Shown here piece by piece: positions 1-7,599 of a stretch of 64,000 nucleotides of DNA. A model generated the notes under the pieces. That model did no database searches. It was not told the DNA's origin and saw only the letters and a program-made list of their open reading frames with translations. A program made the position numbers and the translations under genes. Position 1 is the stretch's first letter. Each line of letters starts with the position of its first letter. This stretch comes from Dechloromonas hankyongensis (GTDB taxonomy: Bacteria > Pseudomonadota > Gammaproteobacteria > Burkholderiales > Rhodocyclaceae), in the NCBI RefSeq assembly GCF_022012295.1, contig NZ_JAKLTN010000001.1, positions 434,001-498,000 on the forward strand, read 5' to 3'.

Positions 1-143
1 TCAGCCGTTCCGTCGGTACTGCCGTCGACCACCACCCACACCGGCGCCCATTGCGCCCGCGCCGCCCGCACCGTGTCCAGCACGCCGGGACCGGGGTTGT
101 AGCTGGGGATCAGGACGAGATGGGTCGATGAACGGACAGACAT
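1..143 (-). CDS. Glycosyltransferase family 2, N-terminal fragment (runs off the window)
   Basis: Only the first 47 codons are present; the rest lies to the left of the window. The start is the ATG at 143, 11 bases after the stop of the acyltransferase gene, so it is probably the next gene of the same operon. The visible protein begins MSVRSSTHLVLIPSYNPG and ends at VVVDGSTDGT. The pattern IPSYN, then VVVDGS.DGT is the nucleotide-sugar binding start of GT-A (family 2) glycosyltransferases, which transfer a sugar to lipid or polyketide acceptors in the cytoplasm. In an aryl-polyene-type operon it could decorate the lipid-linked pigment, but the acceptor is not visible. Confidence 0.75.
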   Translation of the reverse strand, partial: MSVRSSTHLVLIPSYNPGPGVLDTVRAARAQWAPVWVVVDGSTDGTA

Positions 144-154
144 GGACAAGGATT

Positions 155-937
155 TCAGGCGGGAACGTGAACTGGAGGCCGGCCATTTTCGCCCAGTTCG
201 GCCCGGAAATAGGCTTCGATCTCGGCCGTAAACACCTGGACATTGGTCGGCGGGTCGAAACGCCGGCCCAGCCGGACCCGGCAGCTCAACGGCAAGGCCG
301 GGCGGCGGAACAGCGGCCAGGCCTTGCCCAGGTAAGGCGTCGAGAACTCGATCAGCACGGTCTGCACCGGCACCTTGGCCCGGTTGGCGACCAGCCCGGT
401 GCTCGGCGTGCACGGATCGAGCGGAAAATTCGCAGTGCGCGTCCCTTCCGGGAAAATGACCAGTTTGGCACCGTCCTGCAGAGCCTCACGCGAATTGAGG
501 ATCATCTCGAGCGGCGCATCGTTGCGGATGTAGCGGGCCAGCCGGGCGGCAGCGCCGAACAGCAGGTTGTCCATCAACGACGCCTTCATGACGCACACCG
601 CATTGGGCAGGCGGGAGACGATCATCACCGCATCGAGCAGGGAGGGATGGTTGGCGGCGACGATCAGCGGCCCGGAATCGCGCAGTTGATCGAGCTCCTG
701 CAAATCAAAGCGGCAGGCGCAGAAGATTTCCAGGATGCCCAGGTAGAAGCGGAAACCGTTGGCAATAAAGCCCCGGCCCACCCACTGCGCCCAGCGCCGC
801 GGCAACAAGGGCTTGAAGAGCAGGGCAAAGGGTAGCCAGCCGAGACAGATAAGGGCCAGCGTGCCCAGCCCGACAACCATGGCAAGCGATTCATAGACAA
901 TCCACAGCGGATTGCCGGAAGGGCCACGATCAGTCAT
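155..937 (-). CDS. 1-acyl-glycerol-3-phosphate-type acyltransferase (PlsC family)
   Basis: A 260-residue integral or peripheral membrane acyltransferase. It has a hydrophobic N-terminal helix (about residues 11-45) and the two hallmark PlsC/LPLAT motifs: NHPSLLD with the HX4D pair His97 and Asp102, and FPEGTR at residues 162-167. The family transfers acyl chains from acyl-ACP or acyl-CoA to a hydroxyl on a lipid. The start chosen is ATG 937, which overlaps the stop of the upstream outer-membrane gene by 8 bases; the frame is open further upstream but that would run deep into the neighbour. Aryl-polyene and xanthomonadin loci usually carry one such acyltransferase to attach the polyene to a glycerolipid, which is the likely role here (inference). 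Confidence 0.85.
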   Translation of the reverse strand: MTDRGPSGNPLWIVYESLAMVVGLGTLALICLGWLPFALLFKPLLPRRWAQWVGRGFIANGFRFYLGILEIFCACRFDLQELDQLRDSGPLIVAANHPSLLDAVMIVSRLPNAVCVMKASLMDNLLFGAAARLARYIRNDAPLEMILNSREALQDGAKLVIFPEGTRTANFPLDPCTPSTGLVANRAKVPVQTVLIEFSTPYLGKAWPLFRRPALPLSCRVRLGRRFDPPTNVQVFTAEIEAYFRAELGENGRPPVHVPA

Positions 938-1778
938 CGACCTTAACGCGGGTCGACGATTCTCCAAGAATCCAGCTGATGGCGATGCCGCCGGCGAAGT
1001 AATCCTTCTGGCGAACCAGCGGGCTGTTTTCGAAGGTCGCGCCACTCAGGTTGTCGTAACGCACGAAAGCGCCGACCCAGTATTTCGGGAAGCGCTTGGA
1101 CAGGGCGGCCAGGTACTGCATGCCGGCATAGCCGGCCCCGGCGTCATAGGCCGGGCGGGCGGCGGTCGCATATTGCGGTGCCACCGAATAATAGTAGGCG
1201 TGCTGGCGCTTGTCGCCGAACAGCGGGCCGGCGAGCAAACCGAGATTCCAGCCGGCCATGCCGGGGATGTCAGTAACGTCCATGTTGAGCTTGGGATGGA
1301 AAACCCAGCCGACATCCTTGGGCGATCCCTCGACAGTAAAGGCGGCGCGCAGCGGCAGCAGCACCTTGACGAAGCGGGCGCGGTTCTCGGAGCGCCACAA
1401 GGTGAGGTCGATCTGCGGGCCGATTTCGAAAGTCGCCTTGAGGTCGGGCATGCCGCTACGGGCGGTAATGTCATCGCTGTTGGCCGGTGGCGACAGGGCG
1501 GCCGACACTGTCAGTTCGATACGGTCGGAATCGAAGAAACTGCCGCGGACACCCTGGCGGTCGGCCTTGAGGAAATCGCCGTGGTAGGTGAAATGTGGCA
1601 CCGGCAGCAGGAAATTGTTGGTCTGGTCCGAGCCGCGATAGGACGGAAAGCTAAAGGCGGCGACGCCGGCCCCCACTTCCCACAGCGGCTGGTCCTCGGC
1701 CGCCTGGGCAACGCTCATCGTCCCGAGTAGTGCCGTTGCTACCAAGCCCAGCTTGCCTGTCATCCGCATTCCGGCCAT
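930..1778 (-). CDS. MipA/OmpV family outer-membrane protein
   Basis: A 282-residue secreted beta-barrel protein. From ATG 1778 (GGAG 7 bases upstream, one base after the preceding stop) the protein starts with a basic stretch and a hydrophobic segment ending in SVAQAA, a clear signal peptide. The mature part alternates polar and aromatic residues in strands (for example WEVGAGVAAFSFPSYRGSD, then the closing YFAGGIAISWIL), which matches the MipA/OmpV family. These proteins sit in the outer membrane and have scaffold or small-molecule passage roles. The position between the chorismatase and acyltransferase genes suggests a link to envelope insertion of the operon product. ATG codons at 1769 and 1763 are alternative starts. 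Confidence 0.8.
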   Translation of the reverse strand: MAGMRMTGKLGLVATALLGTMSVAQAAEDQPLWEVGAGVAAFSFPSYRGSDQTNNFLLPVPHFTYHGDFLKADRQGVRGSFFDSDRIELTVSAALSPPANSDDITARSGMPDLKATFEIGPQIDLTLWRSENRARFVKVLLPLRAAFTVEGSPKDVGWVFHPKLNMDVTDIPGMAGWNLGLLAGPLFGDKRQHAYYYSVAPQYATAARPAYDAGAGYAGMQYLAALSKRFPKYWVGAFVRYDNLSGATFENSPLVRQKDYFAGGIAISWILGESSTRVKVDD

Positions 1779-1779
1779 C

Positions 1780-2781
1780 TCAATTCTCCAGCACGTGCGA
1801 GGCAAAGGCCTCGATTTCGAGCAACAAATCATGCCGGCAGATGTCTGCCTGCACATAAACCACCTCGGCCTCGCCGATCAGCGGTTTCAGGGTAGCGCGT
1901 ACCTTGGGGAAGTCGCCGGCGTGGCGGACATAAACCCGGTAGACCAATTCATTCAAGGCAAAGGCCGACGACCGGCACTGCCGGTTGGCCTCATCAACCA
2001 CGGTGGCAATATTGGCCATCGACTCCTGACACTGGCCGACCACGTCGCCCGGATGCACGGTCTGATGGCCGACGATACTCGCCGTACCGGAAATGAAGAG
2101 GATTTCCTGACCTGCCGGATAGACCAGCGCCGCCCGCGAAAAGGTCGGGCTGCGCGGACCGTAGTCGGCAGGGTAGTTGTAGGCGCTGATCTGGCGCGGA
2201 TTCTCGACCGGCACGGCCGGCGTCATGCCGGCCATGAAAGCGATGTTCAGCGCCCCGCCCGACAGGCCGATTGCGCAGGCGGCCGGTACGTTACCGGCCG
2301 CTCCGCGCCGGTATTCGAGAAAGGCGTCCTGGCGGCCGATATTGAATTGCCGATAGCGCTCCAGGCCCTGCATTTCCAGGTTGATGTCGGCCAGGTAGTT
2401 CCACACCCGCCACAGGTGCGGCATGCCCTGGGCGTCGAGCAGCCGGAAAATGCGGCGATAGGCTTCCGCGCTGGCCGCCTGCAGGGAAGAGCAGGCCGGC
2501 GTCGCCGGGAAGTCGGCTTCGCTCAGTTCGAGCACGCCATAGAGCACGCCGTCCGTGCGTTGCCAGGCGATGGCCTCGTCGCGGCCGGACTGCATCGGCA
2601 AAGTGGTCAGCCAGGTTTCATGCAAAGCGGCGGTGGTGGCCCCGAGCAGCGGGGCGAAGATGCGCTGCACCGGCCAGGGCGGCAGGGCGCCGCTCGCCGG
2701 CTCACCGAGCAGGGCACCACCGAATTCGCCGCTGGTTTCACGTGAAACCGCGGACAGCGAGGAAACGAATTGCAGGGACAC
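1780..2781 (-). CDS. Chorismatase of the FkbO/Hyg5/XanB2 family (hydroxybenzoate-forming)
   Basis: A 333-residue protein with conserved chorismatase stretches LWRVWNYLADIN (residues 123-134) and ERYRQFNIGRQDAF (141-154), followed by a RidA-like C-terminal half (FISGTASIVGHQTVHPGDV). Members split chorismate to pyruvate plus a dihydroxy-diene acid or 3-/4-hydroxybenzoate. In Xanthomonas the homologue XanB2 supplies hydroxybenzoate starter units for xanthomonadin. The start is GTG 2781, sharing one base with the TAG of the halogenase-like gene (TAGTG), so translation is coupled. A perfect parS-like palindrome lies inside codons 11-16. The exact product (3-HBA, 4-HBA or a diene diol) cannot be read from sequence. 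Confidence 0.85.
   Translation of the reverse strand: MSLQFVSSLSAVSRETSGEFGGALLGEPASGALPPWPVQRIFAPLLGATTAALHETWLTTLPMQSGRDEAIAWQRTDGVLYGVLELSEADFPATPACSSLQAASAEAYRRIFRLLDAQGMPHLWRVWNYLADINLEMQGLERYRQFNIGRQDAFLEYRRGAAGNVPAACAIGLSGGALNIAFMAGMTPAVPVENPRQISAYNYPADYGPRSPTFSRAALVYPAGQEILFISGTASIVGHQTVHPGDVVGQCQESMANIATVVDEANRQCRSSAFALNELVYRVYVRHAGDFPKVRATLKPLIGEAEVVYVQADICRHDLLLEIEAFASHVLEN
2734..2749. promoter_or_regulatory. parS-like ParB binding site (inside the chorismatase gene)
   Basis: GGTTTCACGTGAAACC is a perfect 16-bp palindrome that differs from the widely conserved parS consensus only in its outermost base pair. It lies within codons 11-16 of the chorismatase gene. Chromosomal parS sites cluster around the origin and are often intragenic. 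Confidence 0.8.
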
Positions 2782-4118
2782 TAGGCGTTATATACGACGT
2801 TCTCGTCAACTTTGCGGATATTGAACTTCCGACGTTTCCAGCCCATGAAAGCGCGCTTCGGCTGGGTGATGTTGGCGATGTAATAGAGCACCTTGAAGGC
2901 CCAGATCGACGACCAGATCGGCGTCTTGCCGAAAATGTCGCCGGCCAGCATGGACAGCACGGCTTCCTTGGTGCGGAACAGGTTGCGCGGCCCCATGAAG
3001 AAATCGCGCATGATCGGATTGGTCACCCGGTAGATGAACCACGAGAATTCCTTCGGCCCATGCTTCATCGCAGCATCGAACTTCTTCAGCGCGGTGGCGG
3101 CCTTGGCCGGGGTCTTCAGGCAGGTGTCGATGGCCTCGGCGGCGACCACGCCGCTGTTCATGGCGAGCAGCACGCCGGACGAAAAAACCGGGTCGATGAA
3201 AGCATAAGCGTCGCCCAGCATCACGTAGTTGTTGCCGTGGTTGCGCTCGGAAACGTAGGAGAAGTTGCCGGTGGCCTCGACTTCGTTGATCAGCTTCGCT
3301 TCGCTCAGGCGATCGGTCAACTTCGGGCACTGAGCAAAACCATCGCGCAGAAATTGTTCGAGGCTGCGCTCGCCCTTGGTCTTCATGTAGTACGGCCAGG
3401 TCACCATGCCGATGCTGGTGATGTCGTTCTGCATCGGGATGAACCAGAACCAGCCGTGCTCGAACCAGAAAATGGTGATGTTGCCTTCGGCCTGGCCTTC
3501 ATGACGCTTGGCGCCGGTGAAATGGCCGTAGATCGCCGAACTGTTGTGCTTGGGATTGCGGTGCTTGATCTGGAAGCGGTTGGCCAGGAAGGTGTCGCGC
3601 CCCGAGGCATCAACCAGGAAACGGGCCTGCCATTCGCTTTCGCTGCCGTCGTCGTGCAGGGCACGCACCAGCACCGTATCGTCGGGCAGGAATTCGACCG
3701 ACTTGGCCTTGCAGCCTTCATGCACCTCGACCCCCTTACGCGCCGCGTTGCGGATCAGGATGGTATCGAACTGGTCGCGCTTGACCTGATAGGCGTGGGG
3801 CATCGACTTGTCCCAGGCTTCGGCGAAGGAGAACACCGACGACATGTCGTGATGCGGCGAAACGAATTCGGCACCCGGTTTATGCATGCCGATGGCTTTC
3901 ACTTCATCGGCGATGCCCATGCGCTCGAACAGCGGCAGGTTGGCCGGCAGCAGCGATTCGCCGATGTGGAAGCGCGGGTGATGCGCCTTTTCCAACATCA
4001 CCACCTGGTGGCCTTGTTCGGCCAGCATCGGGGCCACGGTCGAACCGGCCGGTCCGCCGCCAATCACCAGCACGTCGCATTGCCGACGCTCAATCTTCTG
4101 TGCCTGCTGTTCCATCAT
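2781..4118 (-). CDS. FAD-dependent halogenase-like oxidoreductase (tryptophan/phenol halogenase family)
   Basis: A 445-residue flavoprotein. The FAD-binding GGGPAGS motif is at residues 20-26, the halogenase signature WxWxIP is intact as WFWFIP at 223-228, and LGDAYAFIDPVFSSGV at 301-316 matches the second FAD motif of this family. Lys80 in HKPGAEF lies where the catalytic lysine of phenol/pyrrole halogenases is expected (inference). Such enzymes use FADH2, O2 and halide to make a lysine-bound hypohalite that halogenates aromatic rings. Xanthomonadin-type pigments are halogenated aryl polyenes, so ring halogenation of the hydroxybenzoate-derived head group is the likely role. The start is ATG 4118; ATG 4115 is equally possible. 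A halogenase-like hydroxylase or dehydrogenase is the main alternative. Confidence 0.8.
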   Translation of the reverse strand: MMEQQAQKIERRQCDVLVIGGGPAGSTVAPMLAEQGHQVVMLEKAHHPRFHIGESLLPANLPLFERMGIADEVKAIGMHKPGAEFVSPHHDMSSVFSFAEAWDKSMPHAYQVKRDQFDTILIRNAARKGVEVHEGCKAKSVEFLPDDTVLVRALHDDGSESEWQARFLVDASGRDTFLANRFQIKHRNPKHNSSAIYGHFTGAKRHEGQAEGNITIFWFEHGWFWFIPMQNDITSIGMVTWPYYMKTKGERSLEQFLRDGFAQCPKLTDRLSEAKLINEVEATGNFSYVSERNHGNNYVMLGDAYAFIDPVFSSGVLLAMNSGVVAAEAIDTCLKTPAKAATALKKFDAAMKHGPKEFSWFIYRVTNPIMRDFFMGPRNLFRTKEAVLSMLAGDIFGKTPIWSSIWAFKVLYYIANITQPKRAFMGWKRRKFNIRKVDENVVYNA

Positions 4119-4155
4119 GACAACCCTTTATCGATCTCTGCGGTGGCGATAATTT

Positions 4156-4800
4156 TTATTTACCCTTGTAGGTCATATAGCCCACGGTTTCCGAGTGGCC
4201 ATCGATCTTGCTGACCGAGCCCTTGGCCCAATACACGTAGTACGGGCCGAAACTCGACCACCAGTAACGCCAGTACGGCCCGTCCAGCTTCGGGTTTTCG
4301 TTGGTCTGCGGATGGCCGACCGCCGTGATGACCTGCTCCTTGGTCATCCCCTTCATCAACTGGCCCTTGGCGATGGCGTTACGCACCGCTGGCGCGAACT
4401 TGGCGATCTTCGGCTTGGGGTCCTCGAGGACGACGATCTTGCTCACCCACTGCTCGGTCGTTTCCTCGGCCCGGCCGTAATCGTGGCCGAGGCGCATCGG
4501 CTTGCCGTCGATTTCCACGTAGGCACGATAGCCGTCGATCTTCTTGACGCTGATCGGCGTCCCGGCGGCGATGAAGGGCAGTTGGGCCAGGTTCGAATCG
4601 CTGATCCAGTCGCCGGAATAGTGCAGGTTGCAGCAGGCGTAGCCGTTGCGGATGCCGGATTCCTTCTTCGCCTCGGCTGCAGCCGCCGGTTTTCCTTCCT
4701 CCGGCTTGCTGTCGTTGCTCTTGCAAGCCCCGAGGGCCACCGCCGCGCAACAAACCGCCGCCAGCAGGCGAACCCCGGCAAAATTGGCAAATTCCTTCAT
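4156..4800 (-). CDS. Putative lipoprotein with BamE/SmpA-like C-terminal domain
   Basis: A 214-residue protein with a signal peptide and lipobox LGAC (Cys26), followed by an Ala/Glu/Lys-rich linker. The C-terminal part carries KGMTKEQVITAVGHP, then an aromatic run with YWRYWWSSFGPYYVYW. A helix with MTKEQV..AVG.P followed by an aromatic strand is typical of the BamE/SmpA/OmlA fold, which usually anchors in the outer membrane and helps barrel assembly or binds the wall. It sits 37 bases after the radical SAM gene and 37 before the halogenase gene. A BamE paralogue dedicated to the operon product is an inference; no family beyond the fold resemblance is recognised. Confidence 0.6.
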   Translation of the reverse strand: MKEFANFAGVRLLAAVCCAAVALGACKSNDSKPEEGKPAAAAEAKKESGIRNGYACCNLHYSGDWISDSNLAQLPFIAAGTPISVKKIDGYRAYVEIDGKPMRLGHDYGRAEETTEQWVSKIVVLEDPKPKIAKFAPAVRNAIAKGQLMKGMTKEQVITAVGHPQTNENPKLDGPYWRYWWSSFGPYYVYWAKGSVSKIDGHSETVGYMTYKGK

Positions 4801-4837
4801 GACCGGCCCCCTACTTCCCGCTACGAAAGACCGGCGA

Positions 4838-6484
4838 TTATACCGCCGCCTGAACGGCCGGCGGCGTGCAGCACGCCGAAGCTTCGTATACGACTGGAAT
4901 AATCTGCTTGGCCGCTTCGCGGCGGGTCAATTTGATCGGCGACATCGAAACGATATTGTCGATCTGCAGGTCGGTCGACAACATCGGCTTGAGGCCGACC
5001 GGCTGGCGCGGATGCAGCTTGAATTCGCGCTTGGCCTTTTCCAACTGTTCCTTGTTCGAACTGAAGTAACGGGCGGCAGCGATGGTTTCCGGCAGGTGCT
5101 TGAGCACGTGCCACAGGCTCCAGCGGTGCTGCCACAGGCGTTTGGCGAAGCGGCGGCGATAGCCCTTGCTGTCGTAGAAGCGTTTGACGTGCCAGTTGTA
5201 CAGCGCGTCCATTTCTTCCCGCGTCTCAAAGCCTTCCGGCTTATAGACGAAATTCAGGCAATTCATCAGGCGCCAGTCCTCGACGAAGTCGCCGGTCGGA
5301 TCGTTGACGCATTCCTCCCAGATCGGCGCGCCGTGCAGGGGGCTGAACTTGGTCATGTTCATTTCGTCGAGCCCCAGCGACAGAATGAAATCGCTGGTCG
5401 TGCGCACCGTTTCTGGCGTCTCGCCCGGCATGCCGAAAATGAACAGTCCCTTGGCGCGCAGACCGGCGGCGTGGATCTGGTGCACCGTCTCGCGCACGGC
5501 CTCCAGTGTGACCCCGGCCTTGTGGCGCTCCATCATGTCGGGATCGGCCGATTCGATGCCGATCGACACCATCAGCGCTCCGGCCTTCTTCAGCTTGGCC
5601 AACATCTCGTCCGAGGTATGGCCAGCGCGGATGGCGCAATTGAACTGCATGCCGAGAGGGTTCGCAATCAGCAGTTCGCACAGATCCATGACGCGCTGTT
5701 TCTTGGCGGTGAACAAATCGTCGTACATGTTGATGTGCCAGACGCCGAACTTGTCGCGCAGGTACTTCATGTGATCGTAGATGTACTGCGGCGAATTGGT
5801 CTTGTACTGACGCTCGAACACCGTGCGGTCGCAGAACGAGCAGGTGTAGGGACAGCCGCGCGACGTGATCATCGTCGCGCCATGCTTCTTGGCGTAGGCG
5901 AACAGCGGCAGATGGTAATCGTGCGGAAAACCGGCCAATTTCTCGTAGGCCGGGAAGGGCAGTTCGTCGAGGTCGAGAATGCGGTCGCGGCGCGGATTGA
6001 CGATGATGCGGCCGGTTTCGTTGCGCCAGATCAGATTACCGATGCCGGCCATCGGCTTGCCGTCGGCCAGTTCGAGCATGGCGCCTTCGCCTTCGCCCAT
6101 GACCAGACAGTCAATTTCCGGAAATTTTTCCAGAATAGGCGCCCCGAGCGACGAGACATGCACGTTACCGAAGACGATTTTGACCTCAGGCCGGCGCTCG
6201 CGGATATAGGCGGCAATTTCGAAGGCGTCCATGAAACCGGAGGTTGTGGCCGAAAAACCCACCATTTCCGGATTCGTGGCCAATACGATCTCGGCATTTT
6301 CGGCGGTCGTTGGCGGCGCATAGGGACCCAGGCAATCATGCAGTTGCACACTATGGCCAAACTTCTCCAGCCACGACGCCAACTGCATGATGCCAATGGG
6401 CGGCATCCGATTGGCCAGCACGGAAAAATCCGGCTGTCCCGGCACGAAATTAAAACCAGCAGGATGGACAAGCGTGACGCGCAT
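4838..6484 (-). CDS. B12-binding-domain radical SAM protein (BchE/class B type)
   Basis: A 548-residue protein. The N-terminal 150 residues resemble a cobalamin-binding Rossmann domain (VTLVHPAGF, then MVGFSATTSGF and VFGNVHVSSL), and the central domain has the radical SAM motif RGCPYTCSFC with cysteines 211, 215 and 218. It is followed by SAM-barrel features such as ESADPDMM and GLFIFGMPGET. Family members do methylations or ring formation on unactivated carbons. The C-terminal tail ends with ACCTPP. It is the first visible gene of the co-directional operon, with GGGGAA upstream of ATG 6484. Its substrate is unknown; a polyene or lipid modification is inferred from context. Confidence 0.85.
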   Translation of the reverse strand: MRVTLVHPAGFNFVPGQPDFSVLANRMPPIGIMQLASWLEKFGHSVQLHDCLGPYAPPTTAENAEIVLATNPEMVGFSATTSGFMDAFEIAAYIRERRPEVKIVFGNVHVSSLGAPILEKFPEIDCLVMGEGEGAMLELADGKPMAGIGNLIWRNETGRIIVNPRRDRILDLDELPFPAYEKLAGFPHDYHLPLFAYAKKHGATMITSRGCPYTCSFCDRTVFERQYKTNSPQYIYDHMKYLRDKFGVWHINMYDDLFTAKKQRVMDLCELLIANPLGMQFNCAIRAGHTSDEMLAKLKKAGALMVSIGIESADPDMMERHKAGVTLEAVRETVHQIHAAGLRAKGLFIFGMPGETPETVRTTSDFILSLGLDEMNMTKFSPLHGAPIWEECVNDPTGDFVEDWRLMNCLNFVYKPEGFETREEMDALYNWHVKRFYDSKGYRRRFAKRLWQHRWSLWHVLKHLPETIAAARYFSSNKEQLEKAKREFKLHPRQPVGLKPMLSTDLQIDNIVSMSPIKLTRREAAKQIIPVVYEASACCTPPAVQAAV

Positions 6485-6725
6485 GAATCTTCCCCAGACG
6501 AAGTGCCGAATTTTATTAGAAATATTGCCCTTCGCTCCGGTTCAATAAAGCTTTATCGCCAGGCGTCGATCAGCGGCTCGGGACATCGATCCGAGCTATC
6601 TGAACCATGGAAGCCGGCCATTCCTGCCGACAGCCGGCAAAAAACGGTAACTCCCTAATATTCGTCATATTTTCCCGGTATTTTTATGCCATCATAATGG
6701 CTCGATAACCCACGCCATCGCTGTA
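6485..6725. other. Divergent intergenic region of the pigment operon and the DUF2726 gene
   Basis: This 241-base gap must hold the promoter of the minus-strand operon and that of the plus-strand DUF2726 gene. It is visibly richer in A and T than the flanking coding DNA (for example around 6511-6555). No convincing -35/-10 pair, operator palindrome or terminator was identified by eye. Confidence 0.4.
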
Positions 6726-7340
6726 ATGGACCTATTGATTGTCGCCATCCTCCTTGCCACTGCCATCCTCGCTTTCGTACTGGTGCGCGGTCGCGACCGG
6801 TATACGCCGGGCGGCAAGGGCGGCCAGTCACTGATGCCGCCCATGGCCCGTAGCCGAACCCAGAAATGGGCGCAATCGACCATCGAGACGGAGCCCAAGA
6901 CCCGCTTTGTCGAAAGCGCCAAGCGCAAGCAATACCGCCTGCTCAACGATGCCGAGCAAATCCTTTTTCATCGCCTGTGCGAGGCCATGCCCAATATGCG
7001 GGTATTTGCCCAAGTCGGTGTGGCGCAACTGGCCCAACTCAGAGGGCGTCAGGAAGCCCGTCGTTTGAAGCAAATGCTTGGCCGTGGCGTGGACTTCGTG
7101 ATTTGTGGCGCTGATTTTGCCATCGTGGCAGCCATCGAACTGGCCTGGCCCACCGATGAAGGAAGCGAAAATTCACCCGAAGAGCAAAAGCGCCAAGCAT
7201 TGCAAAGCCTGGGCATTCCACTGATCGTCTATCGCCCCAACGATTTGCCTGACGCCGATACGCTGAGCAGGGAAGTCGCCAGTGCCATCGTTCGGCGCAA
7301 TCGGCTGGAAGCCGACCATGGCCAGGCAGTCTGCAGCTGA
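6726..7340 (+). CDS. DUF2726 domain protein with N-terminal membrane anchor
   Basis: A 204-residue protein. Residues 1-21 form one membrane helix (MDLLIVAILLATAILAFVLV), followed by a basic linker. The C-terminal domain has the DUF2726 pattern: LLNDAEQILFHRLCEAM, then VFAQVGVAQLA, VDFVICGADFAIVAAIEL and a final QSLGIPLIVYRP. The fold is predicted to be restriction-endonuclease-like in other proteins of this family, but no function is established. It is monocistronic, stands alone between the pigment operon and the DnaA-box-rich gap, and has no strong Shine-Dalgarno sequence before ATG 6726. Confidence 0.75.
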   Translation: MDLLIVAILLATAILAFVLVRGRDRYTPGGKGGQSLMPPMARSRTQKWAQSTIETEPKTRFVESAKRKQYRLLNDAEQILFHRLCEAMPNMRVFAQVGVAQLAQLRGRQEARRLKQMLGRGVDFVICGADFAIVAAIELAWPTDEGSENSPEEQKRQALQSLGIPLIVYRPNDLPDADTLSREVASAIVRRNRLEADHGQAVCS

Positions 7341-7599
7341 AAGACTTTTCAGGGCTATGCACAGTTCTATATAAAAACTGTGTACACAGTTACTACTGAG
7401 AATACCTTAGCAACAACTCTGTGTATAACTTATGTTTTGTATTTAAATTCAATTAATTAAAATGCAATTTTGGCGTCCGATATCCTTCTGGATAGCCTGT
7501 GGATGAAATCTGGACAGTTTCGGGGTTTTTGAAAAAACCGGACTTCCCCACATTGCGCCGACAGTTTGTACACAGGTTTATCGACAAGCAGTCGACCGG
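7341..7599. other. AT-rich region with clustered DnaA-box-like 9-mers (candidate oriC or DnaA-binding region)
   Basis: The gap downstream of mnmE contains TGTGTATAA at 7420-7428, an exact match to the reverse of TTATNCACA. One-mismatch copies are at 7355 (CTATGCACA), 7499 (TGTGGATGA), 7566 (TTGTACACA) and 7578 (TTATCGACA), and a 12-bp palindrome CTGTGTACACAG lies at 7378-7389. A very AT-rich stretch follows at about 7429-7470 (runs such as TTAAATTCAATTAATTAAAA), which could serve as an unwinding element. Position next to mnmE and 4 kb from dnaA is compatible with an origin. The dnaA-dnaN gap is a rival candidate. Confidence 0.5.

Noticed and set aside
1792-1797. CACGTG core near the end of the chorismatase gene
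   Set aside because: Flanks do not continue the parS palindrome.
2742-4214. Plus-strand open frame opposite the halogenase-like gene
   Set aside because: Antisense product of His/Gln/Gly-rich character without motifs.
5105-5110. CACGTG core in the radical SAM gene
   Set aside because: Only the 6-bp core matches; no parS flanks.
4646-6658. Long plus-strand open frame (about 670 codons) opposite the radical SAM and lipoprotein genes
   Set aside because: Low-complexity antisense product; the minus-strand genes carry clear motifs.
7524-7541. GGTTTTT/AAAAACC hairpin downstream of mnmE as its terminator
   Set aside because: The stem is almost entirely A-T and lacks a GC-rich part, so termination is doubtful.
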